Below are positions 49,195 through 59,220 of a stretch of 60,000 bases of DNA, one piece after another. The notes beneath the pieces were generated by a model, which ran no database searches, was not told the DNA's origin, and worked only from the letters and a program-made list of their open reading frames with translations. The stretch is taken from NCBI GenBank assembly GCA_030704615.1, contig CM060731.1, positions 44,394,001 through 44,454,000 of the forward strand, read 5' to 3'. The translations under genes and the position numbers were made by a program. The DNA is from Takakia lepidozioides. Taxonomy: Eukaryota; Streptophyta; Takakiopsida; Takakiales; Takakiaceae. The first letter of the stretch is position 1. Every line of letters begins with the position of its first letter.

Positions 49195-49790
49195 TAATTC
49201 GGAGCGCAGCAGGATGGATATCCGGCGCCGAATTTCCATCCGCGAAGGAAGGGCGGCGCTGGAAATTTCCCTCACGCAGGTAATTCGGAAGCGCGCGGAT
49301 GGAAATCCGGCGCCGAATTTCCATCCGCGGAGGTAGGGCGGCGCTGGAAATTTCCCTCACGCAGGTAATTCGGAAGCGCGCGGATGGAAATCCGGCGCCG
49401 AATTTCCATCCGCGGAGGTAGGGCGGCGCTGGAAATTTCCCTCACGCAGGTAATTCGGAAGCGCGCGGATGGAAATCCGGCGCCGAATTTCCATCCGCGG
49501 AGGTAGGGCGGCGCAGGAAATTTCCATCACGCAGGTAATTCGGAAGCGCGCGGATGGAAATCCGGCGCCGAATTTCCATCCGCGGAGGTAGGGCGGCGCT
49601 GGAAATTTCCATCACGCAGGTAATTCGGAAGCGCGCGGATGGAAATCCGGCGCCGAATTTCCATCCGCGGAGGTAGGGCGGCGCGGAAATTTCCCTCACG
49701 CAGGTAATTCGGAAGCGCGCGGATGGAAATCCGGCGCCGAATTTCCATCCGCGGAGGTAGGGCGGCGCGCCGAATTTCCCTCACGCTGGT
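49195..49790. repeat. 85-bp satellite array
   Basis: About seven copies of an 84-85-bp unit, with GTAATTCGGAAGCGCGCGG at 49280, 49365, 49450, 49535, 49620 and 49704. Each contains GGAAATCCGGCGCCGAATTT and TAGGGCGGCG. More degenerate copies extend left to about 49110. Units are nearly identical, implying recent amplification. Open frames across it are artefacts of the unit. Confidence 0.9.
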
Positions 49791-49794
49791 AATT

Positions 49795-50750
49795 CGGTGC
49801 CGAATTCCATCATGCAGGTAATTCGGATACGGATGAATGGAAATTCGGCGCCGAATTTCCATCCAGCAGGTAAGTGGAATCTCGGATGGATGCAAAATTC
49901 AGCGCCGAATTTCCATCCTGCAGGTAATTCGAATACCGGATGAATGGAAATTCGGCGCCAAATTTCCATCCAGCAGGTAAGTCGGATCGGTGCCGTATGG
50001 ATATTCGCGCCGAATTTCCATTCGCCATGTATTTCTGAGCGAGGAATTACCTTCGTGCAGGTAATTCCCAGATGAGAATTACCTTCTGTAGGTAATTCGC
50101 GATCAGAATTACCTTCGTGCAGGTAATTCTGGACGAGGAATTAACATCCTACGGCATCGATTGGAATTACCTGCACGAAGGTAATTCTCATCTGGAAATT
50201 ACCTGCACGAAGGTAATTCTCATCTGGGAATTACCTGCACGAAGGTAATTCTCATCTGGGAATTACCTGCAGGAAGGTAATTCTGAGCGATGAAATACAT
50301 GGCGAATGGAAATTCGGCGCCGAATATCCATACGCCACCGATCCGACTTACCTGCTGGATGGAAATTCGCCGCCGAATTTTCATTCATCCGGGATTCAAA
50401 TTACCTGCAGGATGGAAATTCGGCGCCGAATATCCATCGCCACCGATCCGACTTACCTGCTGGATGGAAATTCGGCGCCGAATTTCCATTCATCCGGGAT
50501 TCGACTTACCTGCTGGATGGAAATTCGGCGCCGAATTCCATTCATCCGGGATTCGAATTACCTGCAGGATGGAAATTCGGCGCCGAATTTCGATTTATCC
50601 GGGATTCCACTTACCTGGATGGAAATTCGGCGCCGAATTTCCATTCATCCGGTATTCGAATTACCTGCAGGATGGAAATTCGGCGCCGAATCTCCATCCA
50701 TCCGGGATTCCACTTACCTGCTGGATGGAAATTCGGCGCCGAATTCCATC
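49795..50750. repeat. Large inverted repeat centred near 50163
   Basis: The left arm (about 49795-50035) and right arm (about 50290-50750) are built of the same units in opposite orientation: GGAAATTCGGCGCCGAATTT followed by CATCC, then AGGTAA or TTACCTGC. Mirror points are CGCCATGTAT near 50025 and ATACATGGCG near 50295. The centre (50036-50289) is a run of imperfect palindromes of the form GAATTACCT-N6-AGGTAATTC. The right arm has more units than the left. Confidence 0.85.
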
Positions 50751-51440
50751 GGGGGATGTCTCTGTCGGAGAGGTGCCGCCTCTCTGCCGCTCTGTTGGAT
50801 ATTCGGGCCGAATTTCCGTCCCGGGTTGAAATATGACGGCCAGGTGCCGACCTCTCCCTTCTCCCCGACTGCATTGGAACGGCCCCGAATTGAAATTCGG
50901 CGCCGTTTTCCCATCTGGGGAGGTTTTTATGTCGGCCAGTTTTCGGTCTGACCCCCCGACAAGACTTCCTTTGGGGGGCCCGGATGGAAATTCGGCGCCG
51001 AATCTCCATCCAGGGGATGTTCTCTGTCGCACACTCGCCGGCCTCTGCGCCCGAGGCGACTTCATCCGGGCGTCCCCTGTTCGATATTCGGTGCCGAATT
51101 TCCGTCCGGGGTTGAAATGTGACGGCCAAGTGCCGGCCACTCCCCCCTCCCCGACTGCATCCGAACCGCCCCGGATGGAAATTCGGCGCCGTTTTTCCAT
51201 CTGGGGATGTTTTTATGCCGTCCAGTTTTCGGCCTGACCCCCCGACGACTCCCTTTGGGGGGCCCGGATGGAAATTCGGCGCCGAATCTCCATCCAGGGG
51301 ATGTTCTCTGTCGCACACGCGCCGGCCTCTGCGCCCGAGGCGACTTCATCCGGGCTTCCTCTGTTGGATATTGGGTGCCGAATTTCCATTCGGGGGTAGT
51401 AATGTGACGGCACGGTGCCGGCTTCTCCCCTTCAGCCGTC
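50751..51440. repeat. Higher-order repeat, period about 285 bp
   Basis: Roughly 2.3 copies. AAATTCGGCGCCGTTTT occurs at 50893 and 51179 (offset 286), GATGGAAATTCGGCGCCGAAT at about 50983 and 51268 (285) and TTCATCCGGGC at about 51061 and 51346 (285). Each long unit holds three variants of the GGCGCC palindrome in different spacers. The transposase start codon lies about 250 bp to the right. Confidence 0.85.
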
Positions 51441-51692
51441 ATCATCCGGACGGCCCCCCACTTTCTGACTGCATACCGTTGGCAGTTATTGCGCAAAGAC
51501 GAGGGGCCGCATTCCGGAGACAAGGTTCATTAACACTCTGACTGTGGATTTTTGAGATAGTTGGCTCCCTGGATTTGGATCAGGCTTCGTCGCTCGGACA
51601 AATCGGCATCGCATTCATTCCCATCGCTGCACCCCCTTCTACCAGGGAGCTTCCCCGCACGCCATCCTGGCAGTCTTGTGTGCACATCTCCC

Positions 51693-54600
51693 ATGGCGGA
51701 AAACCCGAGCGCTACAGTGTACTGCCCTCCTCACGAGCATAGAGCTTCATTTCCGTGCAGAGGGGACACCTGCCGGGTGATGGAGAAATATCTGTGCGTT
51801 CGATACCACCTGAAACCGGGGTCGGTTTTTTTGGAGGAGGAAAGGAAGGACTCAAACGGCCTTGTTGTCGAGAGTATTGTTGTGCTCCACGATGATTTCG
51901 GCGATGGCAGGGAATGGCGAGTTCCACCATCGGACAGCGTCATATACAGGGCTGTTGGGGACTTCATTTGCCCGCCAAATGCACCGTCTATCCTGGCGCC
52001 TTCCACGAAACAATCCGCGAATCAGAGAGTGGGTACCTCAAAGAGAGAAGTCCGCAACGAAGTAAATCCAGAGCCGAACCCATCCATGAAGACGACCGAG
52101 AACCGGGTTGTTCACAACCTGTCCGACTCAGACGAGGTCATGGAAGTTCCGAGGTCGTCCTGGAGATCAGGCAAGTCCTCAATGGACGTCAGTGGAGGAG
52201 GGAGTCATATTCCCAGCACGAGCACCGCAGTTCGATCTATTCTTGAAATTCTGCGAGGGCTTCACCTGGAAGGACACCGGTCGGAGCTGGCCGGGCTGGA
52301 CTACAGCAAGTTCGCAATTAAATCGGTTACATGCCTTCCCGCCGACGTCGACGGTAATATCTTCTTTGAGTTCCCTCCTCGGGCGGACTACTCGAGGGCG
52401 TCCGGAATGTTGACAGATATGGATAGAAAACATGACGGTCATCCTTGGTGCGTTACCAAAACCACCAGCATGAAGATGCTTGATGGTGTGCGGGTGCGCT
52501 ACGTTGTTTGTGCGGGCGCGTTGCGGTGTTTCTCCCCAACTTGCTTCCACTTTAAATCCAGAGGTCACAGGAACGAGACCGATTGGACAGGCACAGCTCA
52601 CCAACCATTTCGAGCTCAGGAGAAGGTTCCGAACTCCACATTTAAGTGTGCGCATTGCAAAGAACCACCACACTGCATGTCTGTTTGTAATGCCAAGCAG
52701 TTCTATGTGTTGCACCGTTTCCCTGACCTCACCCGAGCTTGCATACACGTTGGTTCCCATTGTCACAAATTGGCGAGGGGGAACTCGCGGGAGGCTGCCC
52801 ACGAAGCAGAGCAGCTCGTTCAGGAGGAGGTTAAGTTGAGACCGGGTGCCAAACCCAAACAGATACAGCTCCAAGCCGCCCATAAGATGGCATTGGCCAG
52901 AATTATGTCGGAAGACGGCTCCGATAGAGTTCCTCTCGACGAGAAGGAAATGGAGGCATTGCTGGAGTCGGTGTCCCACGTATGTTCACCGAATGTCCGA
53001 AACCACATTGTCTCATGCAAACAGAAAATTGGGCGTGGCTCGGATATGCACTCCATTCTGGAGGTGAAGCGACGATGTGGATATGACTACATTCATGGAA
53101 GTAGGTTTCCAGGACAAGGGACTGAGGCAGATCGTTGTTTCGTATTCAAAATGTCCACGTGTGGACCTGGCAGTGGCGTCGAACTGGTCGACAGGATGAC
53201 GAGTGGGAACTTGTCAAACAGTTGGGTCATGTTCGACCATATCAAGCGAATTACAAATCACCAGTGGGTGACAATGGGTGCACATGTCTACGACACCCAC
53301 TGCAGGATGCTAATGACAATTGCTATTTGTGAGATGAAAGGAGAGGACACACAATCGGAGATGCTTCTTTGGCAGGGAATAAACGAACAGATGGCCAAGG
53401 CGGGATTGCCCCCTCCCAATTTCCGTGGTTTCATGGCGGACAACGCACAAGCAAATTGGGCTGCCATCCGAAGGGTGTACGGGCAAGACCCCAATGTTCC
53501 CATGGAAGGCAAGGAGAGATCTTGTGGGTTCCATTTTCTGCAGAGCCTTTCGCAGTACACAACCAGGCTCGTGGCGCCAGATTTCAGAGAGGAGCACCGT
53601 TCCATGTGCCTTGCGTGGAAGCGCGCTCCCACCTTGGATGATGCAGAGACACATTTTGCATGCATACGGGCTTGGTGGACATCGTCAGGTGCTGTAAGGA
53701 AATCAGACGAAGGAGCAATGGTCAGTTGGCTAGCATGGTGGCATTATCGTTTCCTCCAGTTCGGCGACTATATGCGGGAGGTGAGTTGCACGAATTCGCG
53801 TCCCGTTGGATATTATGCTTGGCCATATTTGTAACTTGCTTGTAACCTGAACATGTGCTTGTGCAGGAAATGTGTCTCGACTCCGACACCGACATGCCCA
53901 CGACAAACATGGCCGAATCAGTGCACTCTTCCTGGCGTGCCTCCTCTGCGGCGCATCTGGTGGACATCCTCACTGCCACAACGGAGGACATTGTGAGGTC
54001 AATTATGCAGCAATGCAGGTACAACGAGTTCTTGAAAGGGAAACAGTGGGGCTTGGGGCCGGACAGGCAGGAAATGCTGATGCGGACTGCCTCCAGATCG
54101 AAGAATCCTCGGAAGTGGGCGGCGGCCTTGCGAGAGGGCCTTCGGGACACGCCATTGCTGCGAAGAGGCCAACATTTGGAAGGAGATGTTCATACCCGTC
54201 CAGTGAGACGAAGACTTGACGAGGCACCTGGCGGAGAAGAGGATTCATGGCGAGCTGACAAGAATATTCGCACGCTCCCTCGTGGTCCGGTGATGTTGCC
54301 CGAGGAGGTCTCGTCGAGCACCGGAAGTCCTGCACGTTCAAGATCGCCATCTCCTTTGAGCACAGGGCGCGTGCCCCGGCAACATAACGAGCCATCTGTA
54401 GTAAAGCAATACAACATTCCCATTATGGAGACAAGAGTGTCGGAGTCACAGTGGAGAATTGCGAGGACATTGCCGGCATTTCGAGGGAAGTGTTGCGCCA
54501 TCCGGGTGGATACGAGAGCACGCTGTGGTGAGATGATTCGGAGGAACCCACACGGTGCTGTACCTGTACCTTGTTTCAGCGGCAGATTTTTGACTCCCAC

Positions 54601-55284
54601 ATTTGCTCACGCCACAACGCAGACATTTTGGTTCTGTAGGCACGACATAATGACCTGTGTATTTGGCAAGCCCAAGTACGGGATTCAGGGAATGCCGGAG
54701 CCTCCGGGCGTCTGGCCTGTTGCACCGGGTTGCAACCTCTCTCAGAATGAGGCGGATGCTCTATCTGCAGCAGGATTTCGAATGGTGCAACGCACAGACA
54801 TCCCGGCCCACGCATTTCCGGTTCCTCAGACCCAGCCATTGCAGACTGCTCGGTCCAGTAGAGATGGATTGGACAATTCTGCACATCCCACAATGCGATT
54901 CGGAAGAGTGAAGAGACGACACCCTCCCAACAAGTTGAATGAGACTCGGATTGCCAATGCTCTTGGGATGGCTTGCACTATTCAGAGCTCCGTGGACGTA
55001 CCCCACCCGGCCTTGGGCGTGTGTATCGGATGGCAACGGCCGGCTCGGCTGTACGCGACGATGTATACACAATTACGATTGGAGTGGATCCGACTTGCAA
55101 CTGTATGGACTTCTCGTTGATGGAAGCAAAGAAGGGTTCGAAGTATTATCCGTGCAAGCATCTGTATTACATTTACCTGAAGAGGTTGAGGATGAACGTG
55201 ACTATTGATGACTTTATTCATGCACCGGCGTTGAGCGTGAACGAGCTGCACAAACTCCTCCTTAGGGATTCCAGAAATCATTGA
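51693..55284 (+). CDS. MULE transposase with Cys/His N-domain and SWIM finger
   Basis: This is the likely transposase of the element. ATG at 51693 (CCCATGGCG context) is the first Met of the frame. Exon 1 runs to 53780; an 86-bp GTGAGT...GTGCAG intron (53781-53866, phase 0) follows. Residues about 248-370 form a Cys/His-rich module (RCFSPTC, CAHCKEPPHC, HVGSHCH) resembling GCM/FLYWCH-type zinc domains fused to some MULEs. The DDE triad is HVYDTHC (about 532), FMADNAQ (about 580) and NMAESVHSSW (about 713, after the intron); the CGFH of MULEs is near 610. A second Cys-rich patch lies near 904-960. A C-terminal SWIM finger, CNC...PCKH (CXCX16CXH), is one frame off, so a 77-bp intron (54909-54985, GTGAAG...TTCAG) or a 1-bp deletion is needed near 55010. 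Otherwise it looks intact. Confidence 0.83.
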
Positions 55285-55439
55285 TGGGGCAAACGGAATC
55301 CTCCATATGGATATTTTCAAATGCATTTTGCTGTATCAGACTTTTTTTTGCAGTGTAATGAAATGCAGCCCCAAAACTCCTGGAATGAGGCAATATTCCA
55401 TTCAAACTGAGATCCAACAGAAGCAGTCGTGGGGCCATT

Positions 55440-55890
55440 TCTGGAAAAATGGCGCCGAATTTCTCTTTTTGGGGCCGAAAACTCGCTAAGTCCCAACATG
55501 CACTGGTACCTGTGTTTGGGAAAATGGCGCCAAATTTCTCTTTTTGGGGCCGAAAACTGGCTAAGTCCCAACATGCACTGGTACCGTGTCTGGAAAAATG
55601 GCGCCGAATTTCTCTTTTTGGGGCCGAAAACTCGCTAAGTCCGAACATGCACTGGTGTCTGTGTTTGGGAAAATGGCGCCGAATTTCTCTTTTTGGGGCC
55701 GAAAACTGGCTAAGTCCCAACATGCACTGGTACCGTGTCTGGAAAAATGGCGCCAAATTTCTCTTTTGGGCCGAAAACTGGCTAAGTCCCAACATGCACT
55801 AGTACAGTGTCTGGAAAAATGGCGCCGAATTTCCCTATTTTGCGCCGAAAACTGGCTAAGTCCGAACATGCACTGGAAAAATGGCGCCGA
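55440..55890. repeat. 74-75-bp satellite array
   Basis: GGCGCC cores at 55451, 55526, 55600, 55675, 55749, 55821 and 55883. The unit contains AAAATGGCGCCGAATTTCTC, GGGGCCGAAAACTCGCTAAG and AACATGCACTGGTACC. The array lies between the transposase stop and the right terminus. Its AAATGGCGCCGAATTTC and GCTAAGTCC words are shared with the 95-bp array at 45.2 kb. Confidence 0.9.
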
Positions 55891-56220
55891 ATTACCTGTC
55901 ATGAGGGGACCTATAGCCGCGGAATTCGGCACCATTTTTCGCCAGAGAGACCTATTGCCGCGAAATACGTCGCCGTTTTTTCAGGTTACGGACCCTATTA
56001 CCGCGAAATTCGGCGCCATATTTGCACATGTCGCTGGGAATTGGCATGAGCGGAAGACGAAATATCATGAGCACAACTGTCAAAAGTGCAATTTTCCCTT
56101 CAAGGGGCCGAATAATATATTTGTTTTTCCTGACACATTGCATTAAATTATTGTTTTTTATTGTTTTTTATTTTCGAAATTTGTACTTTTGCTCATGAAA
56201 ACCGATTGTGTTACTACTCT

Positions 56221-56265
56221 GCTCATGCCGCTCATGCCGCTCATGCTCATGAAATAGCAAACCTC
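56221..56265 (-). repeat. MULE right terminal inverted repeat
   Basis: Short GCTCATGCC units lead into GCTCATGAAATAGCAAACCT, the complement of the left terminus with three differences in 21 bases. Immediately followed by the target duplication. Confidence 0.88.
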
Positions 56266-56274
56266 CTTAAGGAG
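56266..56274. repeat. MULE target-site duplication, right copy
   Basis: CTTAAGGAG, identical to 42629-42637 and in the same LINE reading frame (Leu-Lys-Glu). Confidence 0.92.
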
Positions 56275-57215
56275 TGTATGTCAGCATGCTCCAAAACAGC
56301 CAATGTGGCTGTTTGGGGTGAGTTTGGCATTCCGTCCTTAAGCTCCCGACGAGATGAATTCAAGGTCAGATGGTGGGGTCAGCTGCAACATATGCCCAAG
56401 ACCAGATATCCTAAGTTAATCGACTCTATATCTTGGAAACAGGACCGCCCTGTCAAACAGGCTAAGTCCTGGTAGAAGAGATTCTCAAGGACCTGGACCT
56501 GGATCCGCAAGTCTTGACCCTGCTGGATAAATTTGACTTAGAGGCTATAGTGTCCAAAGCCATGTCTGTTGCCATGAGATTGTCTGATGAAAATGAAGTT
56601 AGGCAGAAAACTTCCCTGAACTTGTTTCCAGTCAGTGACATGGGGGACGACATCTTGGATGACCTCAAGGGTCTACCCACTCTCGGCACTAGACTGAAAT
56701 TTAAACTCAGGGTAGGAAGCCTCCCTTTGAATAGCAAACAGAAGCAGATAGGAAAGGAAGAGTGCAATTGCCCGTTGTGTGGGCAATCTGAAGACAATAT
56801 TCATTTTCTGATACACTGTCCGGGGTTCTCTCAACAAAGAGACATTCTCTTCAATTCTATCAAGGGAATTGTGCTTGTATCCCTGTTTACCAACTTTGAA
56901 AGTCTCGAGGCTGAGCCAAAAGCCCAGGCCCTCCTCAGGCCTAGTTTTTGGGCAAATCACACACAACAGATTGATGCTTGTGTGAAGGGATTTCTAGAGG
57001 ATATCTGGAAAACCCGGATTAATTCTTTATATGAAGGTAAGTCTTACTACCAACGTCAGCCCCTGACAGAGGTAGGTTCTGTTCCTTTTGTTCCCGCACA
57101 CTGGGCGCGGGGTCAATGGCCACAAGGCTACGGCAAACAATGTCTTATGAGTACAATGTCACCCTTAGTTCCTCTCAGATTGTGGAAGCAATTGAGCATT
57201 TTTCATGATGTGTAG
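56275..57215 (+). pseudogene. LINE ORF2, 3' part after MULE insertion
   Basis: The LINE frame resumes exactly after the duplication with CMSACSKTANVAVWGEFGIP. A frameshift near 56465-56472 moves it to the frame that runs to the stop at 57215. Near 56764 the C-terminal zinc motif CNCPLCGQSEDNIHFLIHC (CX2C...HX4-5C type) is visible, as in LINE ORF2 proteins. It pairs with 42000-42637 as one interrupted element. Confidence 0.85.
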
Positions 57216-58104
57216 GCTTTAGGGTAGGGTTTTGTGTAAAGCAGAGGTAGAGGCAGAACCGAGCAAGGTTTAGGGTAAATCTAAGTGAGTAAGAGGCTGG
57301 GGTGTATGGCGGAGGAATGATCTTTGGAGTGATGAACTAATGGAGAAGGGAGTGTGTGGGGTTGGACTGAGAGTGAGGGAGAGGCTGGAGAATGGTTCAT
57401 GAAATGTATATGCTTACAGTGACTGAGATGGTGATTGGTTTATATAACCAAGCCTATTACTACTATGATTGGCTTGTGAACTTAAGGCATGAGTGGTTGA
57501 TTGTTTCATTTCGAACCTGATATGCTTTGAGCCTGGTTCCGGAGATTTATCTCCAGACCTGCAATCTGCTTTTGTGATGAGTTTACAATCTGCATATATA
57601 GTAGTAAATGTTATATATCAAACCAAGGTTCTTTCCTAAATGTGAATGACCTGGAAAACTTGTTAGAAAGATGAATGGCTTACGAGTTGGACTATGTATG
57701 GCTTGACCCATGGATTAAATTTCAAAGGGTTAGAACATGTGTTAGGGTTTTAATACTGAATGGATGTGGGACATTGCTAGGGTGCCAGAGCATGACATTC
57801 CATGCATTCACGCCATTGGATGCCAAACTTTTTTTTGGCACGTTGGGCCAAGGTTTGTATGCGTTCACGAACTGCCGACCTTGCTCGTTGCCCGGTTGAC
57901 CTTATTTTCCATAATTGCTAACTTTGTGGGGTGGAGGGGCTTGTGTTAGGCTGCATCAAAGCGAGCAAAGGAAGGGGGGACTGAGGCTGTGGCGAATGCT
58001 CCTGGTCCACCTACGACATGGGTGCAACAAGGCCCGAATGGCCCATGGGTTCCAGAGGTGGGAAAACGTGGCTGCAACAAGGACCACCTACCTAGCAGCA
58101 GCCC
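57216..58104. other. Non-coding stretch
   Basis: 3' flank of the LINE; AT-rich, with GGTTTAGGG/TTAGGGT words near 57235-57275 that are too few and irregular for a telomere-like array. No gene recognised. Confidence 0.35.
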
Positions 58105-58701
58105 ATGGCCCCTCCACAGACGACGAACACATGGTCATGGATTCCAAGTGGGTCCAATGGAGGACCCCAAGGAGCTTGGGTACAAGGAGGTGCCCAAACT
58201 TGGGGCCCTCCATGCAACACCGCTGGTGGGCAGTGGGCAGGCCCCCCTTTTAATTGTGCTGCTCCTCCATTCACCCCCCCTGCTGGTGATGATCAAGATT
58301 CCACATAGCAAGGGGATGTGGCGTTGCAGGCTGCAAACAATAAAGACAAAAAAGGCTGGCTGCAAAGGAACATGAAACTGATGCGAAAGCTCGCAAATCT
58401 GTTGGGCTGAAGCCGCACAAGGTACAACTAAACTCTAAGGGGGAAATAGACCAGGGGTGTGAGGGGCAGGATTACTGGCAGAGCTCCTTGCGGGGACTCT
58501 GCATCAGATATCTTGATCCTAGCATTTTGCTAGCAGACAAGCAGGAACCCAGTGACATGGCCAAGGTTAAGGAATCCATGGACGCGGAGTTTGAGTACTA
58601 TCCTAAACTTATGAGCGTTGACAAGTTCCATAAAGCATGTGGGAGGATTATAAAAGTACACCGCCAAAAGTTAAAGCTGGTGTGGTTGGCTGGAGGTCCA
58701 T
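58105..58701 (+). pseudogene. Unrecognised ORF remnant, Trp/Gly/Pro-rich
   Basis: A Trp/Gly/Pro-rich frame (58105-58308, SWIPSGSNGGPQGAWVQGG) is followed after several stops by FEYYPKLMSVDKFHKACGRI (58590-58650). The composition suggests a gag-like or transposase N-terminal segment, but no family is recognised. It is cut off at 58702 by a CACTA-like terminus. Confidence 0.3.
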
Positions 58702-59220
58702 CACTACAACAAAATCCGGCTTTTACGTCTACTATTTTCCAGTTGTATCAGCCTTTTATGACTGCATGACTGCCCAGTCAGATAAACCCAGTCAGTTGTG
58801 ACAAATGAGTCGTAAGCGCCATAGAGTCGTATCTATCAGTCGTGGAGCTCACTGTTGACGTGGCAATGGGGACGCCTAATCATAGTCATTGATAAGACCG
58901 TAGTAAATGACTGCGAATCCATGTCAGCTTCACGTGGAACGGAAGGGATATGCCACGTGTCACGTCAAAGAGAAGGCAACAGGGTCTTTACGACTGGCAT
59001 ATATGACTTTCGCAGATTAACCCTAGGACAACACGTGGAGAAGACTGGACATGACACGTGTAATCAAATTATGCAAGATAGGGGTGGTTGTTATGACTGG
59101 GAACATATGACTTCCATGGCGCAATCTAGATACTACACGTAGCACGAGTATGGGCGAACACGAGGGGTGAAAGTGGCACGTGGCGGAGGCTCTGTGGATG
59201 GGAGGTAGTCGTGTACATGA
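58702..59220 (+). mobile_element. CACTA-like element terminus, partial
   Basis: CACTACAACAAAATCCGG at 58702 matches the usual plant CACTA terminus. The next 500 bp contain at least a dozen AGTCRT/RTGACT words in both orientations, as expected of subterminal repeats that bind a transposase. No coding sequence and no opposite terminus is in the window, so this is either a fragment or the left end of an element reaching beyond 60000. Confidence 0.5.

Larger units (their letters stand above)
42638..56265. mobile_element. 13.6-kb MULE carrying transposase and ParB-methyltransferase
   Basis: Termini are inverted repeats. The left end GGGGGCTGCTATTTCATGAG and the complement of the right end GAGGTTTGCTATTTCATGAG differ at three positions, and both continue into CATGAGCGG repeats. 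A perfect 9-bp duplication (CTTAAGGAG) flanks the element. Removing it and one duplication copy rejoins the LINE reading frame, which proves the limits. Inside are a MULE transposase (+, 51693-55284), a multi-exon ParB/DNA-methyltransferase gene (-, 42859-48909) and three satellite arrays sharing a GGCGCC core. The genes diverge from the central satellite block. A second copy of the same right terminus lies at 136-156, so it is a multi-copy family. Confidence 0.9.

Noticed and set aside
49053-51523. Many overlapping open frames with repeated MEIRRRISIHP- or GWKFGAEFP-like peptides on both strands
   Set aside because: They are translations of the satellite units; frames stay open because unit lengths and composition avoid stops, and both strands give equivalent peptides.
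55262-56146. Repeated KMAPNFSFWGRKLAKSQHALV-type peptides on both strands
   Set aside because: These follow the 74-75-bp satellite unit in several frames and are not a protein repeat.
57235-57275. TTAGGGT-like words suggesting interstitial telomere repeats
   Set aside because: Only a few irregular occurrences, not a tandem run.
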